This document shows positions 42,713 to 52,216 of a stretch of DNA of 64,000 nt, piece after piece; the stretch's first letter is position 1; each line of letters opens with the position of its first letter. Origin of the DNA: Bacillus_AD sp047238185 (GTDB taxonomy: Bacteria > Bacillota > Bacilli > Bacillales > DSM-1321); assembly GCF_047238185.1 (NCBI RefSeq), contig NZ_JBDFMI010000001.1, positions 248,001-312,000 on the forward strand, written 5' to 3'. The notes below the pieces were generated by a model. That model made no database searches, was not told the origin of the DNA, and saw only the letters and a list, made by a program, of their open reading frames with translations. The position numbers and the translations under genes were made by a program.

Positions 42713-44857
42713 ATGAAGGCAATCGATATAGCTTTATTGAACATACTCACTCTATCAAAGGAAGAAACAATCTTTAATGCGGTTACTATATTTCGCCAGC
42801 AACATTGCGATGCTCTGCCGATAATTGATGAACATGGAAAACTATGCGGGATATTTACAAGATCGAATATATATAACGTTCTTATAAATGGAATTGATTT
42901 GAATGGACCTGTCAGTGAAGTGATGGTACATAATGTCTTTTCACTTGCCTATAATGATGAAATTGATGTTAATTTGTCTCTTGGAAGCCCGAAAAGCCAG
43001 GTTGTGGTAGTGGATGAAGAAAATCGGCCAATCGGCATGATCAATAAAAGCACTGCTTTTCAAGGTTTGTTGAACCAATCGAATGCACTTGCCTATAATT
43101 TGAGCTCGCTTGTTGAAACGATGGAAGATGGGGTCATTAATGTAAATAGAGATGGCATCATTCAAGTGTTCAATGCAGCGGCAGCCGAAATGCTGGAAGT
43201 GGAGGCGAAAGGAATGGTTGGGAAGGCTGTAACGGATTGTTTTCCTGAGTTGGGGATTGATCATGTACTTGCTGATGGACAACCTATCTTTGGGCAGCGT
43301 TGTACAGTGGGAGAACATATTTTTCTTGTTAACTGCCGGTTAGTGGACGGACCGGATGGCTGGTTTGGCGCAGTCACGATTCTGCAGGATATGACAAAAT
43401 TGGAGTTGCTGACAAAGGAGCTTCATAGTGTACAGCAATTGAATACGACATTGGATACGGTACTCGAGCTGGCTTATGATGGCATTACTGTTGTCAATCG
43501 TGAAGGTGAAATTACTATGATAAACAGCAATATGTGCCATTTTTTAGGCATTGAGGCAGGTGAGGCAATTGGAAAATCGATTTTTGATATCCGCAAGGAA
43601 AGCCACCTAGTGAATGTACTTGAAACGGGAATCTCAGATGTAAATGATATTCAAATGATCAGGGGAACACGTTATGCAGTGTCATGCCTTCCTTTGGTAG
43701 AAGAAGGAGAAACGGTTGGGGCAGTAGAGAAAGTAACGTTCCACCATATAAAAGAATTGAAAAAGCTGGTTGAAAAGATGGAGACTCTCGAAAAGGAGAT
43801 TACCTACTTTCGGCAGGAAGCCCGGCAATCCAATTATGCCAAGTATACATTTAAACATATTGTGTCAGTTAACGCCAAAGTGGACAATGCCAAGAAAGAA
43901 GCAATGAGAGTCGCCCAAGCCAATCTGCCAGTTGTTATTTTGGGGCCAAGCGGCACAGGGAAGGAATTATTTGCCCACAGTATACATAATGCAAGTCCGA
44001 GAAGAAGTGCGCCTTTTATCAAAGTCAATTGTGCCGCCATACCCGAAGAATTAATGGAGTCTGAATTTTTTGGATATGAAGAAGGCGCTTTCACGGGAGC
44101 GAAGAAGAAAGGGAAGCCAGGGAAATTCGAGCTTGCCAATGGAGGGACGCTCTTTTTGGATGAAATAGGCGATATGCCGCCCGCTTTACAGGTAAAACTG
44201 TTGCGCGTTCTGCAAGACGGGGAGTTTGAAAGGGTGGGGGGCATTGATCCTATTCAAGTAAATGTAAGGATAGTTGCTGCCACCAATACACAGCTTGAAG
44301 AAAAAGTCAGAGCAGGCGAGTTTCGTTTGGATTTATACTACCGCATTAATGTATTCTCCATTACAATACCTCCTTTATCGCAGCGCCTTGAGGATATCCC
44401 CCATCTTGTCAAAATGTTTATTAATAAGTTCAGTTCAGAGCTGGGCATACGGGTGACAGGCATTGAAAAAAACGCCATTGATGCATTAAAGGCCCATGAA
44501 TGGCCGGGAAATGTCCGGGAACTGGAAAATGTTATCCGCAGAGCTGTTTATCTGATCGATGGAGAGCAAATAAAATTGTCCGATCTGCCTGAACATATTT
44601 CGCATATTGTCATACCTCCCAACTGGACGGTAGAAAAGGAAGACGAACCGGAAATGGTTTATATGCCGGTATCCTCCCAAATTGAATCATATGGAACGAG
44701 CTTGGAAGAACGTGAAAGGGAATTGATCATCGGAACACTTGAACAGACGGACGGCAATCGATCCAAAGCTGCCAAGCTGATGGGGATGGGCAGATCGACC
44801 CTGTATGAAAAAATGAACCGGCTTGGCATTCCTACAACTAAAAAAGCCGAAAAATAG
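42713..44857 (+). CDS. Sigma-54-dependent activator, CBS-CBS-PAS-PAS-AAA+-Fis
   Basis: A 714-residue enhancer-binding protein. Two CBS motifs lie at about 5-125 (HCDALPIIDEHGKLCGIFTR, then VVVVDEENRPIGMIN), two PAS domains at about 125-350 (VETMEDGVINVNRDGIIQVF and LELAYDGITVVNREGEITMI), and the AAA+ domain at about 395-625 with Walker A GPSGTGKE, GAFTGA near 458 and Walker B TLFLDEIGD. The Fis-type HTH is GNRSKAAKLMGMGRSTLYEKM. The ATG at 42713 has GGGAGGAAG upstream. It is the likely activator of the -24/-12 promoter at 36752; CBS/PAS suggest adenylate or acyl-CoA/redox sensing. Confidence 0.9.
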   Translation: MKAIDIALLNILTLSKEETIFNAVTIFRQQHCDALPIIDEHGKLCGIFTRSNIYNVLINGIDLNGPVSEVMVHNVFSLAYNDEIDVNLSLGSPKSQVVVVDEENRPIGMINKSTAFQGLLNQSNALAYNLSSLVETMEDGVINVNRDGIIQVFNAAAAEMLEVEAKGMVGKAVTDCFPELGIDHVLADGQPIFGQRCTVGEHIFLVNCRLVDGPDGWFGAVTILQDMTKLELLTKELHSVQQLNTTLDTVLELAYDGITVVNREGEITMINSNMCHFLGIEAGEAIGKSIFDIRKESHLVNVLETGISDVNDIQMIRGTRYAVSCLPLVEEGETVGAVEKVTFHHIKELKKLVEKMETLEKEITYFRQEARQSNYAKYTFKHIVSVNAKVDNAKKEAMRVAQANLPVVILGPSGTGKELFAHSIHNASPRRSAPFIKVNCAAIPEELMESEFFGYEEGAFTGAKKKGKPGKFELANGGTLFLDEIGDMPPALQVKLLRVLQDGEFERVGGIDPIQVNVRIVAATNTQLEEKVRAGEFRLDLYYRINVFSITIPPLSQRLEDIPHLVKMFINKFSSELGIRVTGIEKNAIDALKAHEWPGNVRELENVIRRAVYLIDGEQIKLSDLPEHISHIVIPPNWTVEKEDEPEMVYMPVSSQIESYGTSLEERERELIIGTLEQTDGNRSKAAKLMGMGRSTLYEKMNRLGIPTTKKAEK

Positions 44858-44890
44858 TGTTAGGGCTTCCGGAAAAAGTAATACACAGGG

Positions 44891-44936
44891 AAAAGGGGAA
44901 GGCGGCAGTATAATAGTGCGCCTTCCCCCTTTATTT
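44891..44936. terminator. Terminator between activator and GNAT gene
   Basis: AAAGGGGAAGGCG pairs with CGCCTTCCCCCTTT, followed by ATTTG; usable in both directions. Confidence 0.8.
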
Positions 44937-44951
44937 GTAGTTAAATAACTA

Positions 44952-45452
44952 TTACAATCTTTTGCCCATAATGACCAAATCTCTTTCAATCCCGTCTAAC
45001 TCTGCGATATTTGGAAGGTTAGCCCACTTTTCAAAGCCAAACCGTCCAAATAATTTCATGCTGGGCAGGTTATGGCCGAATATAAAACCAAGCAACGTCT
45101 TAATGCCCAAAGAAGGAGATTTCTCCAAAACGTATTGCATCATTTCTTTCCCTAAACCTTTTCCTCTGAAAGCCTCATCAATATAGATGCTTAATTCAGC
45201 TGTAGCTTGATAAGCCGGCCTTCCATAAAAAGATTGTAAACTGATCCAACCGCATATTTCCCCTCCATATTCGGCAACCCATAATGGCCTTTCTGTTGGC
45301 GTATGCTCCCGGAACCACCGCTCTCGGCTGGCGACGGATACAGGCTCCAGATCGGCAGTGACCATCCGGGAATCAATCGTAGAGTTGTAGATAGCGACAA
45401 TTTGCGGCAAATCCTGTATGGTTGCATCTCTAAAGCGTGGCTGTAATGGCAT
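44952..45452 (-). CDS. GNAT N-acetyltransferase, phosphinothricin-acetyltransferase type
   Basis: A 166-residue protein: FRDATIQDLPQIVAIYNSTI, the acetyl-CoA loop YIDEAFRGKGLGKEMMQYVLE, and FGHNLPSMKLFGRFGFEKWANLP. The pattern is that of the Bar/YncA group, which acetylates phosphinothricin, methionine sulfoximine or similar amino acids. The actual substrate is unknown. Convergent with the activator. Confidence 0.83.
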   Translation of the reverse strand: MPLQPRFRDATIQDLPQIVAIYNSTIDSRMVTADLEPVSVASRERWFREHTPTERPLWVAEYGGEICGWISLQSFYGRPAYQATAELSIYIDEAFRGKGLGKEMMQYVLEKSPSLGIKTLLGFIFGHNLPSMKLFGRFGFEKWANLPNIAELDGIERDLVIMGKRL

Positions 45453-45713
45453 GAAAAGTTCCCTTCCGTTATAAATTTCACATTATCTATTACTATCCAC
45501 AGTACCGTTTTTTGTTATGTTAATCAATGAAAATAGCCACCAAGGTTTTCATATAAGTCTACTCTATTATAAAGAAGTAAAAATAGGTACATATAAAAAA
45601 TTGCTAACTAGGTTTCTTACGAGGAAAAACGGGAATAAACAATATAGTTGAATAACTTATAGGAATATCTATAATACATGCGAATTTATAATTATGGGAG
45701 AGAAGGTATTTTT

Positions 45714-46565
45714 GTGGAAGGTATATTATTTGCTTTATTGCCCGCTCTGACATGGGGAAGTTTAGTTCTGGTCAGTGAAAAATTGGGAGGCAATTCATAT
45801 TCCCAAACGCTGGGCATTACGTCAGGGGCGTTTATATTTGCTATTGTAATGTATTTTATTAAGCAACCTCAAATGGATGCCACCGTTTGGGTAGTAGGTA
45901 TTATATCCGGTATAGGCTGGGCCGTAGGCCAGTTGAACCAGTTCAATAGTGTAAAACAATTAGGAGTTTCAAAGACGGTTCCGATTTCGACGGGGCTGCA
46001 ATTGCTGGGTACAACATTCTTTGGTGTCATTGTCTTCAAAGAATGGACAGAAAAGACAACGATCATTTTGGGGATTCTTGCCTTAATCTGTATCATTGCC
46101 GGTGTGGTAATGACAGGGCTCAACCAGGCAAAGGATGAAAAGAAAGGGAACACGAAGAAAGGAGCTCTTTTCCTTCTTATTTCAACCATCGGCTTTGTCC
46201 TTTATGTTGTCATTGTCAGATGGTTTGATATTAATGGCTGGGCAGCTATTTTACCGCAAGCGATCGGGATGTTGGCAACTGCATTTATCCTGTCGCTTAA
46301 ACATAAACCGTTCAATAAATACGCTATGCGCAATGTGATTACCGGTATTATGTGGGCAGTAGGTAACATTGGCTTATTGCTGGCGAATCCGCGTGTCGGC
46401 GTCGCTATCGGATTTTCTTTCTCGCAAATGGGGATTGTCATTTCAACATTGGGCGGCATCTTCTTGCTAGGCGAAAAAAAATCTAAGAAACAATTAGTTT
46501 TTATTATTATCGGCTGTGCATTCGTTATAGCCGGAGGAGTATTGTTGGGTTTCACAAAAAAATAA
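45714..46565 (+). CDS. glcU: GlcU-family glucose uptake protein
   Basis: A 283-residue ten-segment transporter of the GRP family: EGILFALLPALTWGSLVLVSEKLGG, FKEWTEKTT, and NIGLLLANPRVGVAIGFSFSQMG. The GTG at 45714 has GAAGG about 8 bases upstream; an ATG 12 codons earlier has no ribosome site. Placed 15 bp before gdh, as in the forespore-expressed glcU-gdh operon of B. subtilis. A SigG promoter is expected, but I find only a weak TGAATA match at 45649. Confidence 0.88.
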   Translation: MEGILFALLPALTWGSLVLVSEKLGGNSYSQTLGITSGAFIFAIVMYFIKQPQMDATVWVVGIISGIGWAVGQLNQFNSVKQLGVSKTVPISTGLQLLGTTFFGVIVFKEWTEKTTIILGILALICIIAGVVMTGLNQAKDEKKGNTKKGALFLLISTIGFVLYVVIVRWFDINGWAAILPQAIGMLATAFILSLKHKPFNKYAMRNVITGIMWAVGNIGLLLANPRVGVAIGFSFSQMGIVISTLGGIFLLGEKKSKKQLVFIIIGCAFVIAGGVLLGFTKK

Positions 46566-46580
46566 AAGGGGAGATTTAAT

Positions 46581-47366
46581 ATGTATAAAGATTTAGAAGG
46601 AAAAGTAGTCGTTATTACTGGTGCTGGCACTGGGTTAGGAAAGGCAATGGCAGAACGTTTCGGAAAGGAAAAGGCTAAAGTTGTAATCGGGTATCATAAG
46701 AATGAACAGGATTTTCAGGATACAATCGATTATATTGAATCGAATGGAGGCCAGGCTGCAGCTTTTAAAGTGGATGTCACGAAGGAAGAAGAAGTGAAAT
46801 CGATGATTTCTTTCGCTGCCAAAACTTTCGGTTCAGTAGACGTAATGGTCAATAACGCTGGGATGGAGAATGAAGTCCCTTCAGACCAGCTTCCGTTGGA
46901 AGATTGGCAAAAAGTAATTGACATTAACTTAACAGGTATGTTTTTAGGAAGTAAAGAAGCCATTAAGTATATGGTGGAACATGAAATAAAAGGGGCAGTT
47001 GTGAATATGGCATCCGTCCATGACCGGATTCCTTGGCCTCATTTCGTCCACTATGCTGCCAGCAAAGGCGGAGTGAAGATGATGTCAGAAACATTGGCTT
47101 TAGAATATGCGCCTAAAGGCATCCGAGTCAATAATATTTCACCGGGGGCCATCGATACACCAATCAACGCGGAAAAATTCCAGGACGCTGAAAAAAAACA
47201 AGGGGTCATCGACCTTATCCCGATGGGGTATATCGGCAAACCTGAACAAATTGCAGCATGTGCGGTTTGGTTGGCATCCGAAGAAGCCAGCTATGTAACA
47301 GGCAATACCATTTATCCTGATGGAGGAATGACTAAGTATCCTGGATTCCAGGCAGGCAGAGGCTAA
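46581..47366 (+). CDS. gdh: Glucose 1-dehydrogenase
   Basis: A 261-residue short-chain dehydrogenase oxidising glucose to gluconolactone with NAD(P)+. The Rossmann motif VVITGAGTGLGKAMAERF, VNNAGMENEVPS, the catalytic Ser/Tyr/Lys in NMASVHDRIPWPHFVHYAASKGG, and the ending TGNTIYPDGGMTKYPGFQAGRG are typical of Bacillus Gdh. Forms one unit with glcU. In spores it supplies NAD(P)H during germination. Confidence 0.93.
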   Translation: MYKDLEGKVVVITGAGTGLGKAMAERFGKEKAKVVIGYHKNEQDFQDTIDYIESNGGQAAAFKVDVTKEEEVKSMISFAAKTFGSVDVMVNNAGMENEVPSDQLPLEDWQKVIDINLTGMFLGSKEAIKYMVEHEIKGAVVNMASVHDRIPWPHFVHYAASKGGVKMMSETLALEYAPKGIRVNNISPGAIDTPINAEKFQDAEKKQGVIDLIPMGYIGKPEQIAACAVWLASEEASYVTGNTIYPDGGMTKYPGFQAGRG

Positions 47367-47394
47367 TGCTATAAAAGAACAATCAGCGCCACCG

Positions 47395-47428
47395 GGGGAA
47401 TGATAGGCCTCCGAGCGGCGCTTTTTTT
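47395..47428. terminator. gdh terminator
   Basis: AGCGCC pairs with GGCGCT, with CCGGGGG against CCTCCG inside, followed by T7. It overlaps the end of the convergent gene. Confidence 0.75.
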
Positions 47429-47690
47429 AGTTCCGAATGACTTGAAGTGAATGGGTAACTGGACCAAGTGCGTTGTTCTTCAGTACTATAATGTGCCAAT
47501 GCCCTGAGTTAGGGGCTGGAATTCTTAATGCATTGTTTTCTGTCTTGCCGCCATAATATCTATATTTCATTCCATCCATGTACTTCGCATAATTAGCATC
47601 ATCCATTAGCATAATTTCTGCCGGGCGGTTTGTTTTGACGATCACAGCATCCCACATATTTAATTGAACTTGGTAGTCAGATTGATTCAA
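47427..47690 (-). CDS. DUF1883 protein
   Basis: An 87-residue protein: YQVQLNMWDAVIVKTNRPAEIMLMDDANYAKY, then GHWHIIVLKNN, the beta-sandwich pattern of DUF1883. Function unknown. I favour TTG at 47690, which has AAAGGAG 8 bases upstream; a GTG three codons earlier sits on the ribosome site. Isolated gene. Confidence 0.7.
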   Translation of the reverse strand: MNQSDYQVQLNMWDAVIVKTNRPAEIMLMDDANYAKYMDGMKYRYYGGKTENNALRIPAPNSGHWHIIVLKNNALGPVTHSLQVIRN

Positions 47691-47699
47691 TTGACTCAC

Positions 47700-48014
47700 T
47701 CCTTTAGAACTAAATAAAAGATTTTTAAGTTATTTAACGTAAAAAACCGCGGATTATCCCGTTAAATGATTCTATTTAACTATAATATATATAGGTATAT
47801 AATACCAGTAAATTCCTGATAGTTTTTTTAGAAATTGAATGAATCAGAATATTGGGGGATGAACAACAAGAATGGCGCCATAAAATACTTGTTACTGGGA
47901 TGGAATGATTTATTCTTTATACTGTTATTTGGACTACGGCAAAAAACCTCTATAAATAGAGGTTCTATACCTACGCATAATGTATGGGATGTTGAACGGG
48001 CACTTTTTTATGTA
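47700..48014. other. Gap between DUF1883 gene and AI-2E permease terminator
   Basis: AT-rich. Contains the small hairpin AACCTCTATAAATAGAGGTT (47945-47964). The plus-strand frame here (47835-48056) lacks a ribosome site and runs into a terminator, so I do not call it. Confidence 0.5.
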
Positions 48015-48054
48015 TCAAAAAAGAGATCGAGTAATCCTTACACTCGATCTCTTT
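48015..48054 (-). terminator. AI-2E permease gene terminator
   Basis: AAAGAGATCGAGT pairs with ACTCGATCTCTTT, with a T-run on the minus strand. Confidence 0.85.
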
Positions 48055-48090
48055 AGTAGACGCTATTGACTTTTGTGTCCAAAGATACCG

Positions 48091-49203
48091 TTATTCAATT
48101 TTAATATCGTTTTTTAAGACTGCTTCTTTTCTTGCCTCCAGGAGTTTGACGATGCTGAGGACAATTGTTTTACAGACAGCGTATGTCGGAACGGCTAGTA
48201 CCATGCCTATCACACCGGCAATATTGCCTGCCACTAGGAGCATAATAATAACAGTTGCCGGATGTATATCAAGGCTTTTTCCAAGGATAAGCGGTGATAA
48301 GAAGTTGCCTTCCAGCTGCTGGGCGAGGGTGATGACGATAATAACTAGGACTGCTTGGAATGGCGAATCAAAAAGGGCAACAATGACAGCCGGTGCGCCT
48401 CCGATAATTGGCCCCACGTAAGGAATAATATTTGTGACAGCTACAATTAAAGCCATGACAAGCGCATAAGGAACATCAACAATCAAAAATCCGATCAACG
48501 ATAAAATACCGACGCAGCAAGCCACGGTCACTTGGCCGCTGATATAGGCCGATAAAGTCGAGCCTACATCCTCTATGATTTTTAATCCTTGGTTGCGATA
48601 AGTGCTCGGGATAAATTTAGAAAGCGCTATAGGCAGGCGATGCCCATCTTTAAACATATAGAACAACAGGACAGGAACCGTAATAATGGTTATAGTTGCA
48701 TTGGTGACAAAACCGAACACGCCAACTACACCGTTTGTGATTTTTCCCGGAAGTGTATTCAGGTACTCGGTTATTTTATGCTGAAAGCTTTCGAAAGAAA
48801 TATATTCATTAGCCATCAGATTTTGAATGTTCAAAGAGTCTGAATAACGGTCAAAGACTTGTTCAACTTGTTTGGCGTATACCGGGATGGCATCAATAAA
48901 CGCTGTAATCTGCTTTGTGATCAATGGCCCAACATTGCCGATGAGCAATGCAACCAGGGAAATGGCCAGGACATATAACAAAAGAATCGATAATGTCCTA
49001 GGGAGCTTTAATCTTTTTTGAAACAGCTTGATAACGGGATTAAAAATAAAGAACAGAAACCCGGAAATCAAGAGAGGGAAGAACAATGTTGAAAAAAAGA
49101 CTCCTATCGGCTTCAGTAAAAAGGATAACTTGGTGGAAACTAAAATAATGGTTAATAAGATTAAAATCTGTAAAGACCAGTTCTTAAATTTGGTACTGAA
49201 CAA
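48091..49203 (-). CDS. AI-2E family transporter (PerM/YueF type)
   Basis: A 370-residue membrane protein with seven to eight segments. The extended PIIGGAPAVIVALFDSPFQAV and QLEGNFLSPLILGKSLDIHPATVI are the family signature near residue 270-310. The family is named after E. coli TqsA but includes Na+/H+ antiporters; the substrate is unknown. The TTG start at 49203 has GAGGTGA upstream. Single gene. Confidence 0.87.
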   Translation of the reverse strand: MFSTKFKNWSLQILILLTIILVSTKLSFLLKPIGVFFSTLFFPLLISGFLFFIFNPVIKLFQKRLKLPRTLSILLLYVLAISLVALLIGNVGPLITKQITAFIDAIPVYAKQVEQVFDRYSDSLNIQNLMANEYISFESFQHKITEYLNTLPGKITNGVVGVFGFVTNATITIITVPVLLFYMFKDGHRLPIALSKFIPSTYRNQGLKIIEDVGSTLSAYISGQVTVACCVGILSLIGFLIVDVPYALVMALIVAVTNIIPYVGPIIGGAPAVIVALFDSPFQAVLVIIVITLAQQLEGNFLSPLILGKSLDIHPATVIIMLLVAGNIAGVIGMVLAVPTYAVCKTIVLSIVKLLEARKEAVLKNDIKIE

Positions 49204-49318
49204 AATGCAATCACCTCGATTAGAAAGTATAGCGTTTTATTTCAGCAAGCTCTGGATTGCCGGAATCAGAGCATGCACGTAAATATTTCAAAGACTTATT
49301 CACTATTGTAAAGGGTGT

Positions 49319-49402
49319 ATGCTGAGAAAGAAAGATGATTCTTCCAAGAATCACGATCAAGCTGTACGAAATCGTTTAAAGCAATTGCAATTCTATGATT
49401 AA
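49319..49402 (+). CDS. Possible 27-residue basic peptide
   Basis: ATG at 49319 preceded by AAAGGG, reading MLRKKDDSSKNHDQAVRNRL then KQLQFYD before TAA. It is highly charged, like small spore or stress peptides, but I recognise no family. It sits between the AI-2E permease and yfkM promoters. Confidence 0.35.
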   Translation: MLRKKDDSSKNHDQAVRNRLKQLQFYD

Positions 49403-49466
49403 AGCCATGCATGAAGGGTAAATACATAACATAACGAATTCAGAAGAAAGAGGGATGTTTAGTATT

Positions 49467-49982
49467 ATGGGTAAAAAAATTGCAACTGTTTTAACTGACT
49501 ACTTTGAAGATGTGGAATATACTCAACCAGCCGAGGCGTTTAAGAAAGAAGGCCATGAGGTTGTCACAATAGAAAAACAAGCTGGTTCCACAGTTAAAGG
49601 TAAACAAGGCAAAGCTGAAGTGAAAATTGATAAGGGCATTGATGAAGTGAAACCGGAAGATTTCGACGCTCTATTCATTCCAGGCGGATTTTCGCCTGAC
49701 CAACTGCGTGGAGATGACCGTTTCGTCAAATTTGCCAAATCCTTTGCAGATGCCAATAAACCAATCTTTGCTATATGCCATGGTCCACAGCTATTGATTA
49801 CAGCCAAAGTATTGGATGGCAAAAAGGCGACTGGCTATCAATCTATCGCAGTAGATATGAAAAACGCTGGCGTACAATTCGAAGATAAGGAAGTTGTGGT
49901 GGATAACAACTTGGTAACAAGCCGCCAACCAGATGATATTCCTGCATTTAATCGTGAATCATTGGCTGTATTGGCAAAATAA
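49467..49982 (+). CDS. yfkM: YfkM, DJ-1/PfpI-family protein
   Basis: A 171-residue protein: GKKIATVLTDYFEDVEYTQP, the acidic residue in ALFIPGGFSPDQLRGD, the nucleophile elbow FAICHGPQLL with its Cys, and VTSRQPDDIPAFN. Homologue of B. subtilis general stress protein YfkM; members act as glyoxalase/deglycase or protease-like enzymes. The start was chosen to match the family; an ATG at 49455 lies too close to the ribosome site. Confidence 0.88.
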   Translation: MGKKIATVLTDYFEDVEYTQPAEAFKKEGHEVVTIEKQAGSTVKGKQGKAEVKIDKGIDEVKPEDFDALFIPGGFSPDQLRGDDRFVKFAKSFADANKPIFAICHGPQLLITAKVLDGKKATGYQSIAVDMKNAGVQFEDKEVVVDNNLVTSRQPDDIPAFNRESLAVLAK

Positions 49983-49993
49983 TGGATAATAGA

Positions 49994-50024
49994 AGGGGGG
50001 AGGCGTTAATCGCCTCCCTTTTTT
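49994..50024 (+). terminator. yfkM terminator
   Basis: GGGAGGCG pairs with CGCCTCCC over five bases, then T6. Confidence 0.9.
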
Positions 50025-50287
50025 GCTGTTGGAATTCATCATACATCAAGAGCGGCTTTTTATTATCAGTGAAATCATTTATAGTAATGAAATACATATT
50101 TTTGCATTGCGGACTTAGCCGTATAGAGAAATTTTGTATTTTGCACGAATAACACGCAATTAAATGTTTGAATATTCAATCTTATAGGCGCTTTATAGGG
50201 GACCGTAAGATGAGTCTTGTCTTTTTTTATTGCTGAATAACGACTTGTTGCAATCTTTTTCACTTAAGATGGGGAATGAATTTTGGC

Positions 50288-50301
50288 TGTAAGCGCTTTA
50301 T
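50288..50301. promoter_or_regulatory. Possible cre-like site before the PRD regulator
   Basis: TGTAAGCGCTTTAT shares the GCGC core and left arm of CcpA sites but misses the right CA. It lies 62 bp before the regulator start, where carbon repression of a sugar-acid cassette would make sense. Confidence 0.35.
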
Positions 50302-50362
50302 TATGTTTCGTATAATGAAGGGGCATAAAAGATCCCGGAAGGAAAGAGTGGAGGAATCATTT

Positions 50363-52201
50363 ATGTTAACAAACAGGCAGCAACACATAGTAATCAGGCT
50401 TCTCGATAATCGGAATACGATCCGGATAAAGGATCTTTCAACGGATCTGGGAGTGAGTACGAGGACCATCAAATATGATCTGGATATAGTAAAGGTATGG
50501 TTAACGGAACAGGGTGCCATTTATTATTCCCAGAGAAATAAAGGCATCGGAGTCCAATGTGATGAGGGGCAAAGGTCATCATTGAAATATAAAGTACAGA
50601 AACTTGGAAATGAGGAGATCGTTAAGAACCAACAGCAGAGAATTCAGCATGTAATAACCATTCTAATGGTTTCTGATGGTTATGTAACCGCCCAGCATCT
50701 GGCTGATGGACTGGAAGTCAGCAGGAATACAATCCTGGCCGACTTAAGCCAGGTGGAAAAGTACATCGGGAAATGGTTCTTGTTTCTAGAACGTAAACCC
50801 CGGCAGGGATACCGAATACTTGGTGAAGAGTTGTACATACGGTTATTATTGGAGCATTTGATTTTTCAGAAGGTATCCAATCATGATGGCTATTTTATCA
50901 CACAATATATTAAGGGAGAGGGGGATAAGGAAGAGAACCTTTTCCATCTGCCTGAACCGCTCGCTTCAAACCATGTGTATGTTCTTCGGACACTTAAGTC
51001 TACATACGGAATAGGCAGTGGGCATTCTTTGCCTTATCAGGATTTGCTGAGCATGTTAATCAGGCTTACTATCTCTATTACCCGTATGAAACTAGGCAAA
51101 AGCCTTTCTTCCTGCCGTATTTTCGATGGACGAAAATGGAATGGCGGCAAAAAGAAAATGATTGCGGAAGCCATGAGAACAATGTGCAGCCATTTGGCTT
51201 TCCCGATGCTCGAAGAGGAGTTTCTATATATTGATGATGAAATGAAAACGATGTGGAAAGACTTGGATATAGCTGCTGCCACCCAGCAAATTATCAAGTA
51301 CACGAGCATAAGGGAAAACAATCGATACCGGCAGGACCCGACCCTATTCAGTAACTTGCTGCCCCACCTTTCATCCAGGCTCAGGCATGGCACAACTTAT
51401 TTACTGGAGGAAAACCCTTTTAGAGATGAAATCCAAAATAGCCATCCAAGTTTGATTAAAACCCTTGATCAAGCTGCCAAAAAATATCTTTCACCCCATG
51501 GCGTTATCATCCACGACTCATTTATTACTCTAATGGCATTGCATTTTATCGCTTCAAATGAAAGAGAAACATCTAAAAAAGACCGGATACAGGCTCTTTA
51601 TGTCTGTTCTACGGGACGGGGAGTAGCAAGAATCATCAAGAATAAAGTAGAAAGAGAAATAAAAGGCATTGATGTTATTGCCCATTGTTCAGTAAGAGAA
51701 GTGGAGAAAATGTGCACGCTCCAAAAAGTCGATGTGATTATCTCGGTATTTCCCATAGAAGCCAAAAAGCCGGTATTGGTCGTTGATCCGGCCCTTAGCC
51801 AAAGGGATATCCTCGTAATTCAGCAATTCATTGAAAATGAAACAGGGGCCCCGTGCCCACCCATTCCTGACTATCAGTCGGCAAATTCCGGGCCATTACC
51901 AGAAACTGCTGAAGGAATCTGTGAAGATATCATAGTGAAGGGGTTTCAAATGGCCCAGGAACTGGATGCTCTTATGGGGATTAAACTTTGCGATGAAAGA
52001 AAACCTGCTTTTATGATGCATGTGTTCCTAATGGTCCATCGCTATTATTTTCAAAAACAATATGACTATTTTCAATTCCAGCCAAGCGAATCTTTCGAGG
52101 GAGATATGCATATAAAAAAGGAGATTAATAAGATCGCAGGCAGGCATCATATGAAATTAAATGAATCAGAAATTGCCGCTCTTTTACAATATATTCAATA
52201 A
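50363..52201 (+). CDS. PRD/EIIB-type transcriptional regulator (BglG/MtlR-like)
   Basis: A 612-residue regulator. Two N-terminal HTHs (IRIKDLSTDLGVSTRTIKYDL and VTAQHLADGLEVSRNTILADL), two PRD domains (about 180-400), a PTS EIIB-like domain (ALYVCSTGRGVARIIKNKV, with the candidate phospho-Cys), and a helical C-terminal part ending in another PRD-like piece. Such activators are controlled by PTS phosphorylation. The ATG at 50363 has GGAGG 8 bases upstream. It stands 15 bp before the amidohydrolase and heads the cassette. Confidence 0.85.
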   Translation: MLTNRQQHIVIRLLDNRNTIRIKDLSTDLGVSTRTIKYDLDIVKVWLTEQGAIYYSQRNKGIGVQCDEGQRSSLKYKVQKLGNEEIVKNQQQRIQHVITILMVSDGYVTAQHLADGLEVSRNTILADLSQVEKYIGKWFLFLERKPRQGYRILGEELYIRLLLEHLIFQKVSNHDGYFITQYIKGEGDKEENLFHLPEPLASNHVYVLRTLKSTYGIGSGHSLPYQDLLSMLIRLTISITRMKLGKSLSSCRIFDGRKWNGGKKKMIAEAMRTMCSHLAFPMLEEEFLYIDDEMKTMWKDLDIAAATQQIIKYTSIRENNRYRQDPTLFSNLLPHLSSRLRHGTTYLLEENPFRDEIQNSHPSLIKTLDQAAKKYLSPHGVIIHDSFITLMALHFIASNERETSKKDRIQALYVCSTGRGVARIIKNKVEREIKGIDVIAHCSVREVEKMCTLQKVDVIISVFPIEAKKPVLVVDPALSQRDILVIQQFIENETGAPCPPIPDYQSANSGPLPETAEGICEDIIVKGFQMAQELDALMGIKLCDERKPAFMMHVFLMVHRYYFQKQYDYFQFQPSESFEGDMHIKKEINKIAGRHHMKLNESEIAALLQYIQ

Positions 52202-52216
52202 GAGAAAGGAACGTAT

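Noticed and set aside
45640..45680. SigG promoter for glcU-gdh
   Set aside because: TGAATA is present, but no -10 element fits at 16-18 bases; expected from B. subtilis but not supported here.
47835..48056. 73-codon plus-strand frame before the AI-2E permease terminator
   Set aside because: No ribosome site; runs through two hairpins.
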